Shown in pieces: positions 22,585 through 35,080 of a stretch of 64,000 nt of DNA (position 1 is its first letter; each line of letters begins with the position of its first letter). The DNA is from Hyposmocoma kahamanoa (taxonomy: Eukaryota; Arthropoda; Insecta; Lepidoptera; Cosmopterigidae), in assembly GCF_003589595.1 (NCBI RefSeq), contig NW_020653750.1, positions 5,959,688-6,023,687 of the forward strand. The letters are read 5' to 3'. The translations under genes were made by a program, and so were the position numbers. Below the pieces are notes generated by a model. The model made no database searches. It worked only from the letters and a program-made list of their open reading frames with translations, and was not told the origin of the DNA.

Positions 22585-22840
22585 TGCTTATTATAATAAT
22601 GATGGGCCAGACATCCACACATATTACCTGGTCTAAAACTAGTGAATTCCCTGTACTATGAATACCAGAGCAGCGGAATTCACTTCGGAGCACTACCAAT
22701 AACACCCTGATTAGAACCAATTTAGAAAAGTTCATTCTCAAAATGGTCAAACTTGGAATAGAACCCAGGACCTCCTCATCCAGTGGCCACAATGCAAACC
22801 GAACGGCACCGAAGTCGTCAAAAGGCTTTATTACAAAAAG
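22585..22840 (-). mobile_element. SINE-like repeat (family C)
   Basis: Reads AATAATGATGGGCCAGACAT, ATTACCTGGTCTAAAACTAG, GTGAATTCCCTGTACTATGA on the plus strand. It ends in a minus-strand tRNA-like head (B box complement GGAATAGAACCCAGG; a 'TGGCCACAATGCAAACCGA' segment). Confidence 0.65.
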
Positions 22841-23526
22841 CATATATTTTGTAACATCTGGTTTTCAGACTTCAATTTTATTAGAGAATAACGGCCGTTA
22901 TTTTTTATTTTTGTTGCCCGTTCGAGCATTTTTCTTTGTTTTTTTAATTCATTCAATGCAGAAATAAAATCAAGTCAAGTATTACTTGATGTGTTTGTTT
23001 CTTAACAATATCTCAGAATAACAGAAATCTCCCACAAAACATTTGACATATATTTTAAATGTCAGTTTGTAACATTAAACGTACCACAGACCACATAAGA
23101 AACGTACTAATGGATTACTGCGTACTATACCACTCACAATATTATATTTAATTCATACAATAGGGATTTAAATCCACTTTAGTGTGGTAAAACACCGATA
23201 CGATATCGAATTTTTCGACAAAACGAGGGATGCAGGCGTTTTACGGTAATCCAATCTTTTATTTATACGTACCCTTCTTGAAATAACAGACAATGGAATT
23301 CTGCACTGGACCGGACAGTACGAGGCCTTCTTTTGCACCGACAAGTAACATTCGGTAGAATATATAGTCTACAGTTGGGAGAATGCCTACTTTCCTTCCA
23401 CGCAGATAACCCGTGTATCTTAAACTAGGACCCCCACGGTCCTGCACCATTGGTTAACTCGTTCGAATCATAAATGACGAATCGAACGGTAAAACAACAC
23501 AATGAAACTTATGTGCCAAATAAGAT
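22841..23526. other. Intergenic DNA, one unassigned small ORF
   Basis: The minus ORF 23259-23450 (63 codons, Gly/Val-rich) looks compositionally protein-like, but it has no recognisable domain and no splice or poly(A) support was found. Confidence 0.4.
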
Positions 23527-23805
23527 GAAGTAGTAGGAGAGCTGCTTGTGAAAGAGTTAATCCAGAAAAGTATTGCCACCTTACCAATTTCAGCCGTCAA
23601 GCAGTAATAAGAGCATTACTGCGTTACGGTTTTAAGGGGTAAGGGTGCTGGTGAAATTACAGGCACATGGGACTTCTCAATTCGTATCTCAGAGTGACAG
23701 GAGTAGTGGCAGTACCCCTCAGACCTTGCGATTTAAACCTGCTATGGACGTAACTAACCGCCAGACGCACGACTGTTTCGTCTCGTTACTTGGTATCATA
23801 AAAAA
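23527..23805 (+). repeat. R1 repeat with internal deletion
   Basis: Full 5' half; the 3' part lacks about 25 bp around the GACACTGCAACTG segment. Confidence 0.85.
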
Positions 23806-24810
23806 AGGTTCTAGACATGCACAAAACAGTGCTTGTAAAAGTAATATTCCGGTGTGATATATCCCCATCAGTCACATCACACAGACTAAAAATGAGATGC
23901 GCTATTTGTTTTGCTACTTAATAATATTACCATCACGCACACATCACCCCTTCCGAATATTGTTGCGACCAATACGTGTAAACTAGAGAAGATAGATTTT
24001 ACGCAGTGTAAACGAAGTATTACAATTTTGTAAGTAATGCAGACATAACAATATAGTTAGTTCACTATTAAAAGGATTTATATAACGTATATATTGAATT
24101 TAAAATAATATCGTAGGTACGTAGGTATCAATAAGGATCAGTTCGTGCGATATTGTGTCGGATCGGGTGATGAATGACGTTTAATTCTTCAAAGTGATGT
24201 GTGATTTTATATTACACTATTGCGTAATATCACAATTGTAATATTACTCACATTCCTTACACATCTCTAGAAGGTTCGTCGAAGACGTGTAATATCCTCA
24301 GCCGGAATTTAATCACGTTTAAAAACGTCTCACTTACTGTTATATTTATAAAAAAAATATTTAAAATAATTATAAAAAATTATGATTTCCTACCAATATC
24401 AATGAGTGTGGTTCTCTAATACACGTATCAGGTTAAAGGAGAGATCGACCATAATATATGTACACGAATATTTATTTTAGTAGGGTTCGTAAATATTTTC
24501 AAAGAAACTGTAAGTAAGACCTTTAGAATACGAACTCCGGTGTTACATACAGTACAACAGATAAAAACAGTATGCGATAGAGTAAGCAGCACCAATTGTT
24601 TCCTAATGTAAAATGCAACGCCTACGCCCGGCAGGTATAGGTACTTAAGACTTGGCATCCGAACAGACGAATAGCCCAAATAACGCTATAAAGAACAAAA
24701 TGTGTCTCTTGGTCCACCACGATGGCCCAATGTCAAATTGGGATATCAAGTCTTCGAAGTTTTTATAACTTTTTTTTAGTGGTCGCAGGTGACGGGACGA
24801 ACAAGATCTC
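23806..24810. other. Intergenic DNA, nothing recognised
   Basis: AT-rich. The minus ORFs at 24428-24866 have no domain, and the last one overlaps an R1 copy. Confidence 0.45.
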
Positions 24811-24952
24811 CCATGAGCCAGTAATTTCACCAACACCCTTCGAAACCGGAACGCAATAATGCTCACATTACTACTTGACAGCAGAAACAGGTAAGGAGGC
24901 AGTGCCTACTACCCTGGACGACTTTTTCACAAGGAGCTCTATGCTACTAAAA
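24811..24952 (-). repeat. R1 repeat, 5' half, minus
   Basis: Reads CAGTAATTTCACCAACACCC to TTTTTCACAAGGAGCTCTAT on the plus strand. Confidence 0.75.
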
Positions 24953-25147
24953 TCTACATGCAGATTTCATTGACTCTACATGCGTTCTTATTTTATTTTT
25001 TTTTCATTCAACAAAAAAGCCCTTAATAACATTGAATTTGCTTGATGAGAAATTACGAAACACACAAAATATTCCACAAAATATAATTATAAAATAAAAC
25101 AAAAAATGGGTCCAACTAAATAACAACAACCAACCAACCAACTAAGG

Positions 25148-25378
25148 TACACAGTAATGTCATTATTACTGTGTTCCGGTTTTGAAAAGTAAGGGTGCTG
25201 GTGAAATTACAGGCACATGGGACTTGTCAACTTATGTCTCGGGGTGACGGGTGCAGTGACAGTGCCCCTCAGAACTTTGCGATTTAAAGCTCTGAGTGAC
25301 ACTGCAATTGTTATGGACACCCGTGTAGCTTAACATTTGGCGTACGAACAAGTGTTCGTCCCGTCACTCATATTATTT
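25148..25378 (+). repeat. R1 repeat, 3' three-quarters
   Basis: Starts ACACAGTAATGTCATTATTA and ends with TCCCGTCACTCATATTAT. Confidence 0.85.
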
Positions 25379-25756
25379 AAAAAAATGCGTATAGTGGTGA
25401 TCCAAAGGTGTGGGTAACAAGTAATTAGGTAAATTTGCGAATGAGCGGGATCGTATGATAAATTGGACCATGTGTGGGCATTGATCGAAAAAGACGGTCG
25501 AATATATCGGTGAATTCTAAACTGTCAATATAAATTAAACTTTACCAAGTTGGCATGTCGTTGAAAGTTCAATACTTATTAGTCCAAGTTGCGAAGTTGT
25601 GATTTAACATTGAAGTTTCATTCAATGTGCTGCCATCTAACGGTAATGTAGGTATTTATCCCCTTCTTTTCGTCTCCTTCCCATAGCGTAAAATTAGATA
25701 ATACCTTAATTAGAAAATAATTAAATTGGATAGAGATTAAAATCGTCGCTGCAGTA

Positions 25757-25945
25757 GCAGCTTTCAATCGCAATGTCTGAGGGGCACTGCCACTGCGCCC
25801 TTTACCCTGAGACGTAAGTAGACAATGGCCATATGGGTGTAATTTCACCAGCACCCTTACCTTTCAAAACTGGAGCCCAGTAATGCTCACATTACTGCTT
25901 GGCGACAGAAATAGGTAAGGTGGCAGTACTTCCCTGGACGAACTT
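25757..25945 (-). repeat. R1 repeat, minus, left arm of a head-to-head pair
   Basis: R1 in minus orientation ending TTCCCTGGACGAACTT at 25945, where the next R1 copy begins in the opposite direction. Confidence 0.85.
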
Positions 25946-26416
25946 CATCCAGGGTAGTACTGCCACCTTACCTATTTCTGTCGTCATTACTATGTTCTGG
26001 TTTTTTAACTGCCTCTGTGGCCGAACGGTTACCATGCCGGACTGTCACGCAAAGGTCCCAGGTTCGATTCCCGGGCCGGGAGAAATATTTGTAAGGCCTA
26101 CATTTATGTCTCTCGTGAGTTTGGGTGTAATTTGTGATTGTCTATGTGTGTGTCCATGGCACCCGCGACACAGGGTCTCCCTAGTGCGGGGCTATGTTGA
26201 GAGTGTGCGTTATAAAAGAAGGATAAGGTTGCTGGTGAAATTACAGGCACACGGGACTTGTCAACTTATGTCTCAGTCTCAGGCGCCCGTCACGGGCGCA
26301 GTGGCGGTGCCCCTCAGATTTTTGCTATTTAAAGCTCTGAATGACACTGCAGCTGTTATGCTTTACTGTTAGCTTACCATCAGGTGCACAACTTGTTCGT
26401 CCCTTCACTTAATATC
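25946..26416 (+). repeat. R1 repeat, plus, interrupted by an S1 SINE
   Basis: R1 sequence runs from 25946 (CATCCAGGGTAGTACTGCCA) to about 26010, is interrupted by the SINE at 26012-26215, then continues GGATAAGGTTGCTGGTGAAA to the 3' end. The 157-codon ORF over this stretch is not a gene. Confidence 0.85.
26012..26215 (+). mobile_element. tRNA-derived SINE (family S1), complete copy nested in R1
   Basis: The head GCCTCTGTGGCCGAACGGTT with B box GGTTCGATTCCCG is followed by the ATGTCTCTCGTGAGTTTGGG body and GGGCTATGTTGAGAGTGTGC end. It resembles a class II tRNA head but lacks a proper acceptor-stem pairing and CCA-side structure, so it is not a tRNA gene. Confidence 0.88.
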
Positions 26417-26419
26417 ATA

Positions 26420-27400
26420 AAAAAAGAACCTTTTGACAAGGGGTTCTACTGTTTTTATAAGTACTTATAATCTTTTCTAAATTTTTTATTCAAGTTATTA
26501 ATTAACATTGGTTTAAAAAAGTTACCTACGAAAGTAAAGTATGTTTATGAGAGAATTAAGCAGTGAAGATGTAAGGCTATTATAAACTTGGATGAAAAAT
26601 AGATGTCATGGAAAAGGTCAAATAATATATTTGAACAGAAGATTTTGACATAGATACAATAAGAAGAATCTTCCCCAAAAACCTTTGTTGCATAGATTGG
26701 TCGATGTAGGAAAACACAGACTGTAGATTTTTTTTGTATTTGGCTTCTGTCCCACTGAGGCAGACTGTAGATAGTAATTAAGGATGCCTGCCATTATGAC
26801 GGAGACATTTTCTAGATTAGATAAAATTCTTTATACAAAACTGGGAAGAAAGGCAAAGCGTTGCCAGCCTCCCGAGCACGATGCCCTAGGGCGCAGCCCG
26901 CGTTTAAATTTTCTACCTTTAAATAGATGATTTAAATTTTAAATGAAGAAATGTTTCTATTTTTACCTGACTCCAAAAAAGGAGGGAAAATTTGACTATC
27001 TAGGCGCAATGATTAAATGAAATGCTAGTGCACTGTGTAAATCTTAGAGGATGGAAAAAAATAAATATGCTCTAAGGTTGGCTCCAACCTCACTTTGTAG
27101 TTTATGGCGAATGTATTTTAAATATTTATTTTTTTATTTTTTAGCAGCTTCGGGTAGCCGACTATACTAATTAGGTAATTTTAAAAAGAAGATCCTCGTC
27201 TTAAGAAAAAGATAGCGCCGTGTCTTATCATAAGTTAATAGAATATAATACTTTTAAATATATGAGCACAATCCGCGATCTGGATCCATTCCTTTTAGGT
27301 ATACCATGATAATATTAAATAGGCATTCTATTTTTTTTCTATTTTTTTTTTTTGTATGACAAGCGTGTCAACTCTCTTTTTCGAATTAATCTAAGCCACT
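26420..27400. other. Intergenic DNA, nothing firm
   Basis: A short GC-rich patch near 26850-26910 (GCCCTAGGGCGCAGCCCGCG) stands out, but no repeat ends were found. Confidence 0.45.
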
Positions 27401-27920
27401 ACTCAACAAAACTCCTTCTAGCAACATTGAGAAATATTAGAACTCTATACGATTTAAGGGCACTAAACATAGACCCAATTTCCCATCCACGTGCTTCTCA
27501 AAGCGCAAATTACCCTCCCTAACTATGCCAAAATTCCTAAAACATCTAACAGAATAAGAGTGTCACCAATAATAGTAGGATCAAACGATTTATAGCATAA
27601 CTTGGTGTTTAGTATCACAAATAATAGCAACTGTTTCACTCGGATATAGAATAAAACCACGTTTTGCCGACCAATTGGCCGTTGGTTGTCATCTGCGCAC
27701 AATTTATAGAATAGCGAGCTATAGCGGATACGTATTCCGCATAATATCATTGTATTCCGCTATGTATTTCGCAAACGTCCTATTGAACCATGAACTAAAT
27801 CTTGAGAATTTGACAAGTTCCGCATTGGCACTGGCAGACAGCACCTCAGACAAATGCTGCAGTGTACAACAGTCTAGTAAGGCAAGCATAGTATATCTCT
27901 GATCATAGGTAACCGTCACA
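27400..27920 (-). pseudogene. Degenerate non-LTR reverse transcriptase
   Basis: On the minus strand, three successive broken frames look like the RT core: MLALLDCC (for the usual ALLDFSKAF), SWFNRTF, a YKLCADD motif at about 27700 (for YADD), and a ..FRNFGIV segment (for KNLGI). Order and spacing fit one decayed Jockey/CR1-like copy with several frameshifts and stops. Confidence is limited because each motif is imperfect. Confidence 0.5.
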
Positions 27921-29390
27921 GAGCTGACACAGCGCTATTTTATTTATTTATTTCACCTAACTTAGATTCATAATTTGTTAGTACATTACCTATAGCAATG
28001 TTAGTTACATCTATAAAAAAAGTAAAATACAATAAGTCAATCACCGCTTCGCGATGGCATTTGGAATCGGATTGGAATAAACGGACATTCGAGCCTGTTG
28101 GATCATTTCAGGATGCTATTGAAGCTGCCATGCGCGCTAGCGAAGCACATCTTTTACGCATTGTTGCATAAAAACAATCAACGCGTGCCAATGCGAACAT
28201 CCTCAAAGCTATGCAGTATCGACGCAGACCCAACAATACTTACCCTACAAGAATATATAAAATTTCGCCTAAAACAATCAAATGCGCCTATGGAAAAAAG
28301 TGCAGAAGGCCGACTAATCGATCTGTAGTTATTCAAACGATGATATTTTTCTGAATAGGCATAATAGAAGCCTAATTTCATTGATCATGTATGTTGCAAT
28401 TTTTCAAGGCCTGCAAGTGCTCAAATCCGCGAAACCAATCATCATTATTTGATAATTTATCGAAGTCACATATATAATATCATGAAAACATCTATGAAAT
28501 TGTGTTCCGAATAATGTTGAAGCCACAGCGCCGCCACCAGCGCACGACACTCTATATATATGTATATAGCTAGTTCTAATAAGTAGAATACATTACTCAG
28601 ACCTCTTGCACAGAATGCAAGTGTTTTTCCAACTATAAATTTATGTTTTGTAAAACATATTTTTCTTTTTTATCACTTATAGTTTTGTAAATATCCAGGT
28701 AGGATAGTTCTCGCATATGTATTTGTCATAAAACTAGTAGACTCCACGTAATAAGTTCTCACTAACAGCACAATGAATTAGTTACTATGTTAAAATTGCA
28801 CATGAAACGGTATACGGTTTCCATTTCTTTGTCCCCACGGGCCTAGTCGTAGGATATAATTTTACGAGCTGTAAAGTTGTACTTTGTAACGAAGCCACAT
28901 TTATCATGCCTGCAGAATTGTTTCTACCCTAAGGCCAGTTTACGAGTGTAGTTTCCCTTACTCGGGTTTCTCTTAGAATTCCAAGTAAACTTATGTATTC
29001 TTGCTTGTTTATTAGGGTGACTTCATGTCTTGTGGATCAGCTAATTAGGCTCATTTAGGGATCTTTACGGCCTAGGTCCCTTACTTGTGCAGCGACCCGC
29101 CATGGAAATCTGTAATCAACCTTTAACAATCCACATCTACGCTACATATAAGGCTTGACTCCAAGTACAAAAATCTCCTTTGTTTGTTGGTTCATAAAAT
29201 CCGTATTATCTTCACGAAAGAATAATACAAAAATAAGTAGCATGAACAGTATAATAGTGTGTGCTAATTAATTATCTTATTACGAGGCATCTCAATACAG
29301 ATAGGTCTGTAGCGGACATTTCATTCATCTAAACCTATCCCCACATTACCACTTTGTATTTCCAAATCCATATTTGGTTTAACTTTAATG
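27921..29390. other. Intergenic DNA with one unassigned ORF
   Basis: The plus ORF 28098-28328 contains KLCSIDADPTILTLQEYIKF, which looks protein-like but is not recognised. No splice or poly(A) support was seen. The rest is AT-rich. Confidence 0.4.
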
Positions 29391-29395
29391 ATTTT

Positions 29396-29670
29396 TTTTT
29401 AACCGACTTCAAAAAAAGGAGGAGGTTTTCAATTCAATTGTGGCTCCTACATTTATGAACCGATTTCGACGATTTTTTTGTATGAAAGGCGGTACCTCAA
29501 TAGTGGTCCCATTGAAATTTGAACAAAATATCCCACCTGTAAGGGTGGCAAACTACGGGATGAAGTCGATCTATTGGGTTTCACTTACTTTCCGTAAACC
29601 GATATCAATAAGACTTGGCAAATAGATGTTACAAACACAGCGAAATATAATTCATACTGCAAGAAGCCAT
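29396..29670 (+). repeat. GACTTC/GGAGGAGG dispersed repeat, plus copy
   Basis: Begins AACCGACTTCAAAAAAAGGA and continues GGAGGTTTTCAATTCAATTG, ATGAACCGATTTCGACGATT, and AGTGGTCCCATTGAAATTTG. It explains the ORF at 29440-29625. Confidence 0.8.
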
Positions 29671-30978
29671 TAAAACTAATTATTATAAGTACGTTTTAGC
29701 AACAACCCAAAAATAAATATTATAAATAAAAAACTAGCAAGTAGTATTTCTCATAATGATACCTACCACCAAGCTTCGCTTTCGAAAGTATCGTCTGTCA
29801 CAAAGATGTTTAAGCATTCACCAAATACACAAACAAAGTGAGCAAAGTTAGGATCAATACCTATGTATCAACGCCCTTTGCTCATTTACGGATCCCGACT
29901 AAAGTTTCACAAGGAGTAACCGCATGCTCGGATTCAGAAGTTTAATTTGTGAGGTAAGTCGAATTCCCATTGCGGTTGCATCGATCACCTATTGTTAATT
30001 AACTACCATACACATAATATGCGAGTTCATTAAGATCTTTGTAGTATACTTTGCCTGTATAACTGATTGTATAACTTCAAACATGATTGCTCAAGACTGT
30101 TTAGTAAATAATCACCTCTTGTAAGTTAATGTTATGGTAGTTTATAAAGCCAGAGCGTTTAGTAACAAACGTTTGACCTGGAATACCATCAATAGTCTTG
30201 TTGCATAAATTACGTCGAGCATTTCGAAAGGAATTTCAACAAAATTGTGAACAATGAGCCCGCAGCTTTAGACTCTCAGGTTTTAATTGCATAGAAGCGC
30301 CACTGTCGTGCTTGATATTCGCTTTAGAATTCACAGCTGTTTACTTTATCAACTCTGAACTAGGTAAACCTTAAGAAAATAAGGAAACTTTGGAACAATC
30401 TAATTAGTTATTATCTAAGTATATAGAGTTTAAGGCTTTCGTGGTTATTCAATAATGATTATAACTGCTCTCTAGAGGACAACTCCACATAGTAGAGTCA
30501 ATCCTTGACCACGGAGCGTGGAACTGTTCAGAAATAAAGGGAAAATAAAAGTAACCTGTAATTAGTGATAATCATTTAACCTAATTACTTATTTGACAGT
30601 TATTAGTCACAAATTAGAAATCTATTCTTCAAACGAAGGACTAGTTTTCTATTTTGTATTGCTTCTAAAGCTAAAAGTGGTTACTGGTTGAGAAATAGCA
30701 TCTTCATAGTAACAATATACGAAATGGAAGTTTCTTAAGTTTTAATTTTAACCCTTCACCACTTAGAAATGGCAGAACAGACGAAACTAAATGCAGGTTT
30801 ATAGAAGATTTTTCGAAAATCGAACAACGACCGATGCAGTGTCAAACGGGTGGAGTGAACCGAGGACCATGTCAAGGGTACCTTGGTACTCTTGATTACG
30901 GGTAGCAGTCCCACACGTCATGATCTCTATTGAGAAAGCCTATGCTCTGCGGTGTACAATTCAATTGCTTGTAACATT
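29671..30978. other. Intergenic DNA, nothing recognised
   Basis: No repeat or gene identified on either strand. Confidence 0.45.
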
Positions 30979-30979
30979 T

Positions 30980-31097
30980 AGTAGCAGTAGAGCTCCTTGT
31001 GAAAGAGTTCGTCCAGGAAAGTACTGCCATCTTACATATTTCTGCCGCCAAGCAGTAATGTCAGCATTACTCTGTTCCGGTTTTGAAAGGTAAGGGC
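30980..31097 (+). repeat. R1 repeat, 5' third
   Basis: TAGTAGCAGTAGAGCTCCTT to TTTTGAAAGGTAAGGGCGC, then abruptly unrelated sequence. Confidence 0.85.
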
Positions 31098-31099
31098 GC

Positions 31100-31625
31100 A
31101 TTTATTCGACACGAATAAAGTCAACAACATCCGATGCCTGCCTGCCGGCGGACGAGACTGGTTTAGTTATATACGTAGGTATTTATAGTTGGTAACCCAC
31201 CAGAACACAAATATTGTTATACCAACTAGAAACACTCTGAGTGGAAAATCCTTTTGGCCCCAAATTTGATCGAAGAAGTAAAAAAAGTCGAATAAGTCTT
31301 AAAGTTGAATATGCAATTTTAAAGAAAGTTTATGGACCTGACCTTTACCTAAATCAGAAAATATATACCAAAATAATATACCAAATAAGCTCTATAATAG
31401 TCTTAGTTAACAATTTATTCGTTCTTAATTACTGTCATCACACTGACCAAATTACCGATTGTAAGGAACTCCTAAGTAACTTATAAGTAAGTCATTACTT
31501 AACTTAGCTTTCTGACGAATCACAAAATCGGTGCGTGTATCGTAAAAATATATACTACATACATTTTAATACGAAACAACTTATTCTCTGTAATAATACA
31601 ACAGAAAAAAACAATATAATAATAA
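31100..31625. other. Intergenic DNA, nothing recognised
   Basis: The plus ORF 31241-31486 (81 codons) shows no domain. Confidence 0.45.
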
Positions 31626-31629
31626 CAAT

Positions 31630-31848
31630 AACGCACAGACTCAACATAGCCAACATAGCAACATAGCAACTAGGGAAACCCTGTGTCGCGGGTGCCATGG
31701 ACACACACATAGACAACCACAAATTACACCCAAACTCACGAGAGAAATAAATGTAGGCCATACAAATATTTCTTCCAGTCCGGGAATCGAACCTGGGACC
31801 TCTGCATGGCAGTCCGTTATAGTAACCGTTCGGCCACTGAGGCAGTTA
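31630..31848 (-). mobile_element. tRNA-derived SINE (family S1), minus copy
   Basis: It carries GTCCGGGAATCGAACCTGGG (B box complement) and AGTAACCGTTCGGCCACTGA (A box complement). The AACATAGC unit is repeated three to four times in its 3' part near 31646-31668. Confidence 0.85.
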
Positions 31849-31849
31849 T

Positions 31850-32390
31850 ATATGAAACGAGCCTTTGCCCCACCTATGGTGGGGTCAGGCTCGGCCTGCG
31901 GCGCGTGGTCGGTTTCAATTTACGGTATGTGCTCATGCTCTTCGGTGGCAAATCAGTACTATGGGCGCTTGATGAGAAGGTCGATTCCCGATTTAAGAAA
32001 CGAACATTTCTAAGTTGGTTTTGGTCTGAGTATTCTGGGTTACCGTTGATTTGATATTCATAGTACCTACATAGTACAGGAAATTCGGCAGTAGTTTGGC
32101 ATTTTTTCCCCTTAAGTACTTCTCTTTCGCATAGCTTTCAAGAAAATGAAATCTAACATAGAGACGGTTGAGATACAACAACGCTATAATAAGTATCTCC
32201 TTTCCACTACATCGGGAAGCATGCTTTACATTTTTACAATTGTGAGATCTTGTACTCGTAATCTGTTACGTCTCCGAATATTATCTTCATTTGATGGCGT
32301 GCGGACGCTTCGAGCTTCGCCCTCCGCGGAACTCGGCCTACGACCTCGGCACTTATGGCTTTGTTTTAAAAAAATTGAAATAGCTCTTTA
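31850..32390. other. Non-coding stretch preceding the tandem array
   Basis: The segment around 32165-32250 (GCTATAATAAGTATCTCCTT, CATCGGGAAGCATGC) has a diverged partner at 33390-33460 in the same orientation. The tandem array therefore sits between two related segments and may be part of one larger element. Confidence 0.45.
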
Positions 32391-33190
32391 ATGGCGGCCA
32401 TATTTAAAAATTGCAAAAATATATTTTGACCACTAATTGTTATCAAACAATCTTAGAAATCTTTTCGTGCCAATTTTCAGTCCGTACAAAGCAAGTTTTT
32501 TCAATAGCAATTTACATAAAAAATTACGGCTATATCGAAAAACGGCAGAAACAAAATGTTTACCCCAAATTGTGATTGAAGCCATGCCATTTTTGTCGAG
32601 TTAGAAGAAATTTTTATCTATTGCCAAAAAAATTTGTATGGCAGCCATATTGAAAAATGGCAAAAAATAAATTTTGACCGCTAAATATTATTAAACACCT
32701 ATAGAGATCCCCACATATCGATTTTCATTTGAATTAGAGCTAATTTTTATTAGTTGTCAAATGGCGGCCATATTAAAAAATGGCGTAAAACCATTTTTTT
32801 GATCACAAATTATTATCAAGCATTCCTATAGACCCACACATGCCAATTTTCAAAGGGTTCAGAGCATTATTTTTTCTGTCGCCAACAAACGCTTCTATGG
32901 CGGCCATATTTGAAAATGGTGAAAAACCAATTTTGACCACAAATTATTATCCGGCACTTCTAGAGGCCTCCGCGTACCAATTTTCAGCCGAACCAGAGCA
33001 AGACCGTTTCGGCAGCCACTTTTGACGAAAAAAACTCTTATATGACAACCATATTAAAAAATGGCGAAAAGAAACTTTTGACCCCAAATTATGGTTAAGG
33101 ACTCCTAAAGACCCCCGCATACCAATTTTCAGCCGGATCGAAGCAAGATTTTCTTCGGCCGCCATTTTGAATTCGCCATATTGTTTTTTT
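32391..33190. repeat. Tandem array of ~125-bp units, each with ATGGCGGCCAT
   Basis: At least five clear units start at 32391, 32638, 32761, 32897 and 33042 (ATGGCGGCCATATT or a variant, then an AAAAATGGC segment, TTTTGACC, AAATTATTATCAA, CACTCCTAGAGACCCCCGCA, and CCAATTTTCAGCC), with a degenerate unit near 32515. The array ends around a GCCGCCATTTTGAATTCGCC segment at 33160-33180. It yields short Met-initiated ORFs in different frames (for example 32840-33025), so it is not a coding repeat. Confidence 0.85.
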
Positions 33191-33740
33191 TAACCCAGGT
33201 AACCACTATTAACCTCTATGACATTCCTTCGAGCACCTCCTACCTATCTCTAATAGTTTCCGTGATAGGAGACTTTATAGTTACTTTATATTATATTTTA
33301 TAGCTTTTGCAGGCCGTTGATCACTCTTTCATATTTTCTTCATTTAGGTCTCCTCATATTTGATTCTTTGCTTTGGAATCTATCCGCGTACAACGGTATA
33401 AATATATTTTTTCCACCATATCGGGAAGTATGCGTTCTATTTCTATCAGTGAGTAAGAACTTGTAGTTTTATATATATAATAATAACAAAAAAAATACAT
33501 TTCAAATTTACTAAAGTTGACTCTGAACTTTATTGTTCGTTATTGAAAACTAGTTTAAACCCCAGAACATAAAAGTATGTAGAAACAAATTACAATATTT
33601 AAGGTGAAATCAAAGTAAAATAACTCTTTACAGTACATACTATTATTGATTTTTTATTACAAAGTGCTTCTGAAGGCCATTGCGCTTAGTTTAAAATATA
33701 CAACTACTTATAAAGAAAATAGGCTCAAGTTATTTATCCA
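33191..33740. other. Intergenic DNA
   Basis: Includes the diverged partner segment at 33390-33460. Otherwise nothing was recognised. Confidence 0.45.
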
Positions 33741-33744
33741 AACA

Positions 33745-34085
33745 AGCGGGGCCCACGGCAACCAGCAGACGCAGACGGCGCGGAACGGCGAATTTAATGC
33801 CCGGCAGCACACATTGAAGAGGGATATCCCCTACGATACCTCGAGAGCGTTCGCCAGCTTACCGCTGAGTCCGCTGGAATGCCGCGGCATCCACTGACGT
33901 GCCGCCGATCACTCGGATTCTGCTTCCCTAGCGACTACGCAGTAGAAAAGGCATATTCCGGCCCACACTGGTGAATTCCGGCGCATACCGGCAGATTCCG
34001 ACGCATGCCGGTCGATTCTCAAGCGTGCTCCTCAATACCGCAGAGAGAAATGCGCTGCCAAACTCCGAAGTCTGTCCCAGAGCAA
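33745..34085. repeat. GC-rich block with short 20-bp tandem repeats
   Basis: Starts abruptly at GCGGGGCCCACGGCAACC. Between 33954 and 34020, units of 20 bp of the form ATTCCGGCGCATACCGGCAG occur about three and a half times. The block is probably a remnant of a larger mobile element. The ORF that ends at 33897 is unassigned. Confidence 0.5.
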
Positions 34086-34870
34086 TGAAGTTTATACCTT
34101 ATTTCAATTGAAAAAGCATAAAATATATATTGATTAATTTAATGTCCACCGTATTTCCCTCCGGCGGTTTGCACTAGCACATAATCATTACACAAGTTAC
34201 AAGACCTCTATTACATTGTACCTAATACATCGATTACCTATATATATAATATCGATTTACTATCGATACAAAGGCAATTTATAACTTTACCTTTTCCACA
34301 GTGGTTGGTGGCATAATACAAGTCAATTACCGACAAGCCAATTGGTCTAGGAAAAGAATTTTTCTAAATAGGTTTTGGTGTGCGTCTTTTATGTTACAGG
34401 GATATCCATAGCCGGCGACTAAATATCTAATCAATGAGATTGTCTGGCACAATATTATTATTGTATCATGAGTAGGTAAGTAAATTACGTGTACACTTTA
34501 AAGAACGCGATTGCCTTCTATATACATATAGAATGATCCCAATCCGCATTGTGCCACCGTGGCGTAATATGTTTTCCTTAAAGGACACCCGGTCACAGCA
34601 CTGTAACGTATAAACCCGATACTTCTACATCGCAATGCTGGTGATGTCAATTACAACACCTTTGAAAAGGCAGGGAGACAGTCCGTTAAAATAATAAGCA
34701 ATAGACTCGACGAGTTGCTGTATTTCTTTAAATAATATTATGACAGTAAAAGAATAAAATAATTTAATAATTAGTTTAATAATAATTGTACAACTTGAAA
34801 TCTGCTCTCTTTATCATAACTAACGTACCTAATCGATATTTTTTGGCGAAATCGAGTTATTAACATATCG
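34086..34870. other. Intergenic DNA, nothing recognised
   Basis: AT-rich with no motif. Confidence 0.45.
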
Positions 34871-34875
34871 TCTTC

Positions 34876-35080
34876 GGGGATAGTGCAAATCCGCGTACGT
34901 AGTATTAGTAAATGGCGCGTATCTGCACTAAACCAAATTTTATAGGACTAAATAACAATAGATTCCCGTAATCACGCTAATTTGTTGGCCACGATATTTA
35001 CGCGGATTTCATTTGGCCACTAAATTACCGAAATGGAAACTCATAATCCAATGCTAGTTACGCGTAATTGCACTATCCCC
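34876..35080. mobile_element. TIR MITE
   Basis: The left end is GGGGATAGTGCAAATCCGCG. The right end reverse-complemented is GGGGATAGTGCAATTACGCG. The similarity continues inward for about 12 bases. No ORF. Confidence 0.75.

Noticed and set aside
26012..26090. Possible tRNA gene
   Set aside because: A and B boxes are present, but stem pairing is poor and the same head occurs with a constant non-tRNA body at four other places, so it is a SINE.
25899..26372. 157-codon ORF
   Set aside because: Spans an R1 repeat and a nested SINE; no protein signature.
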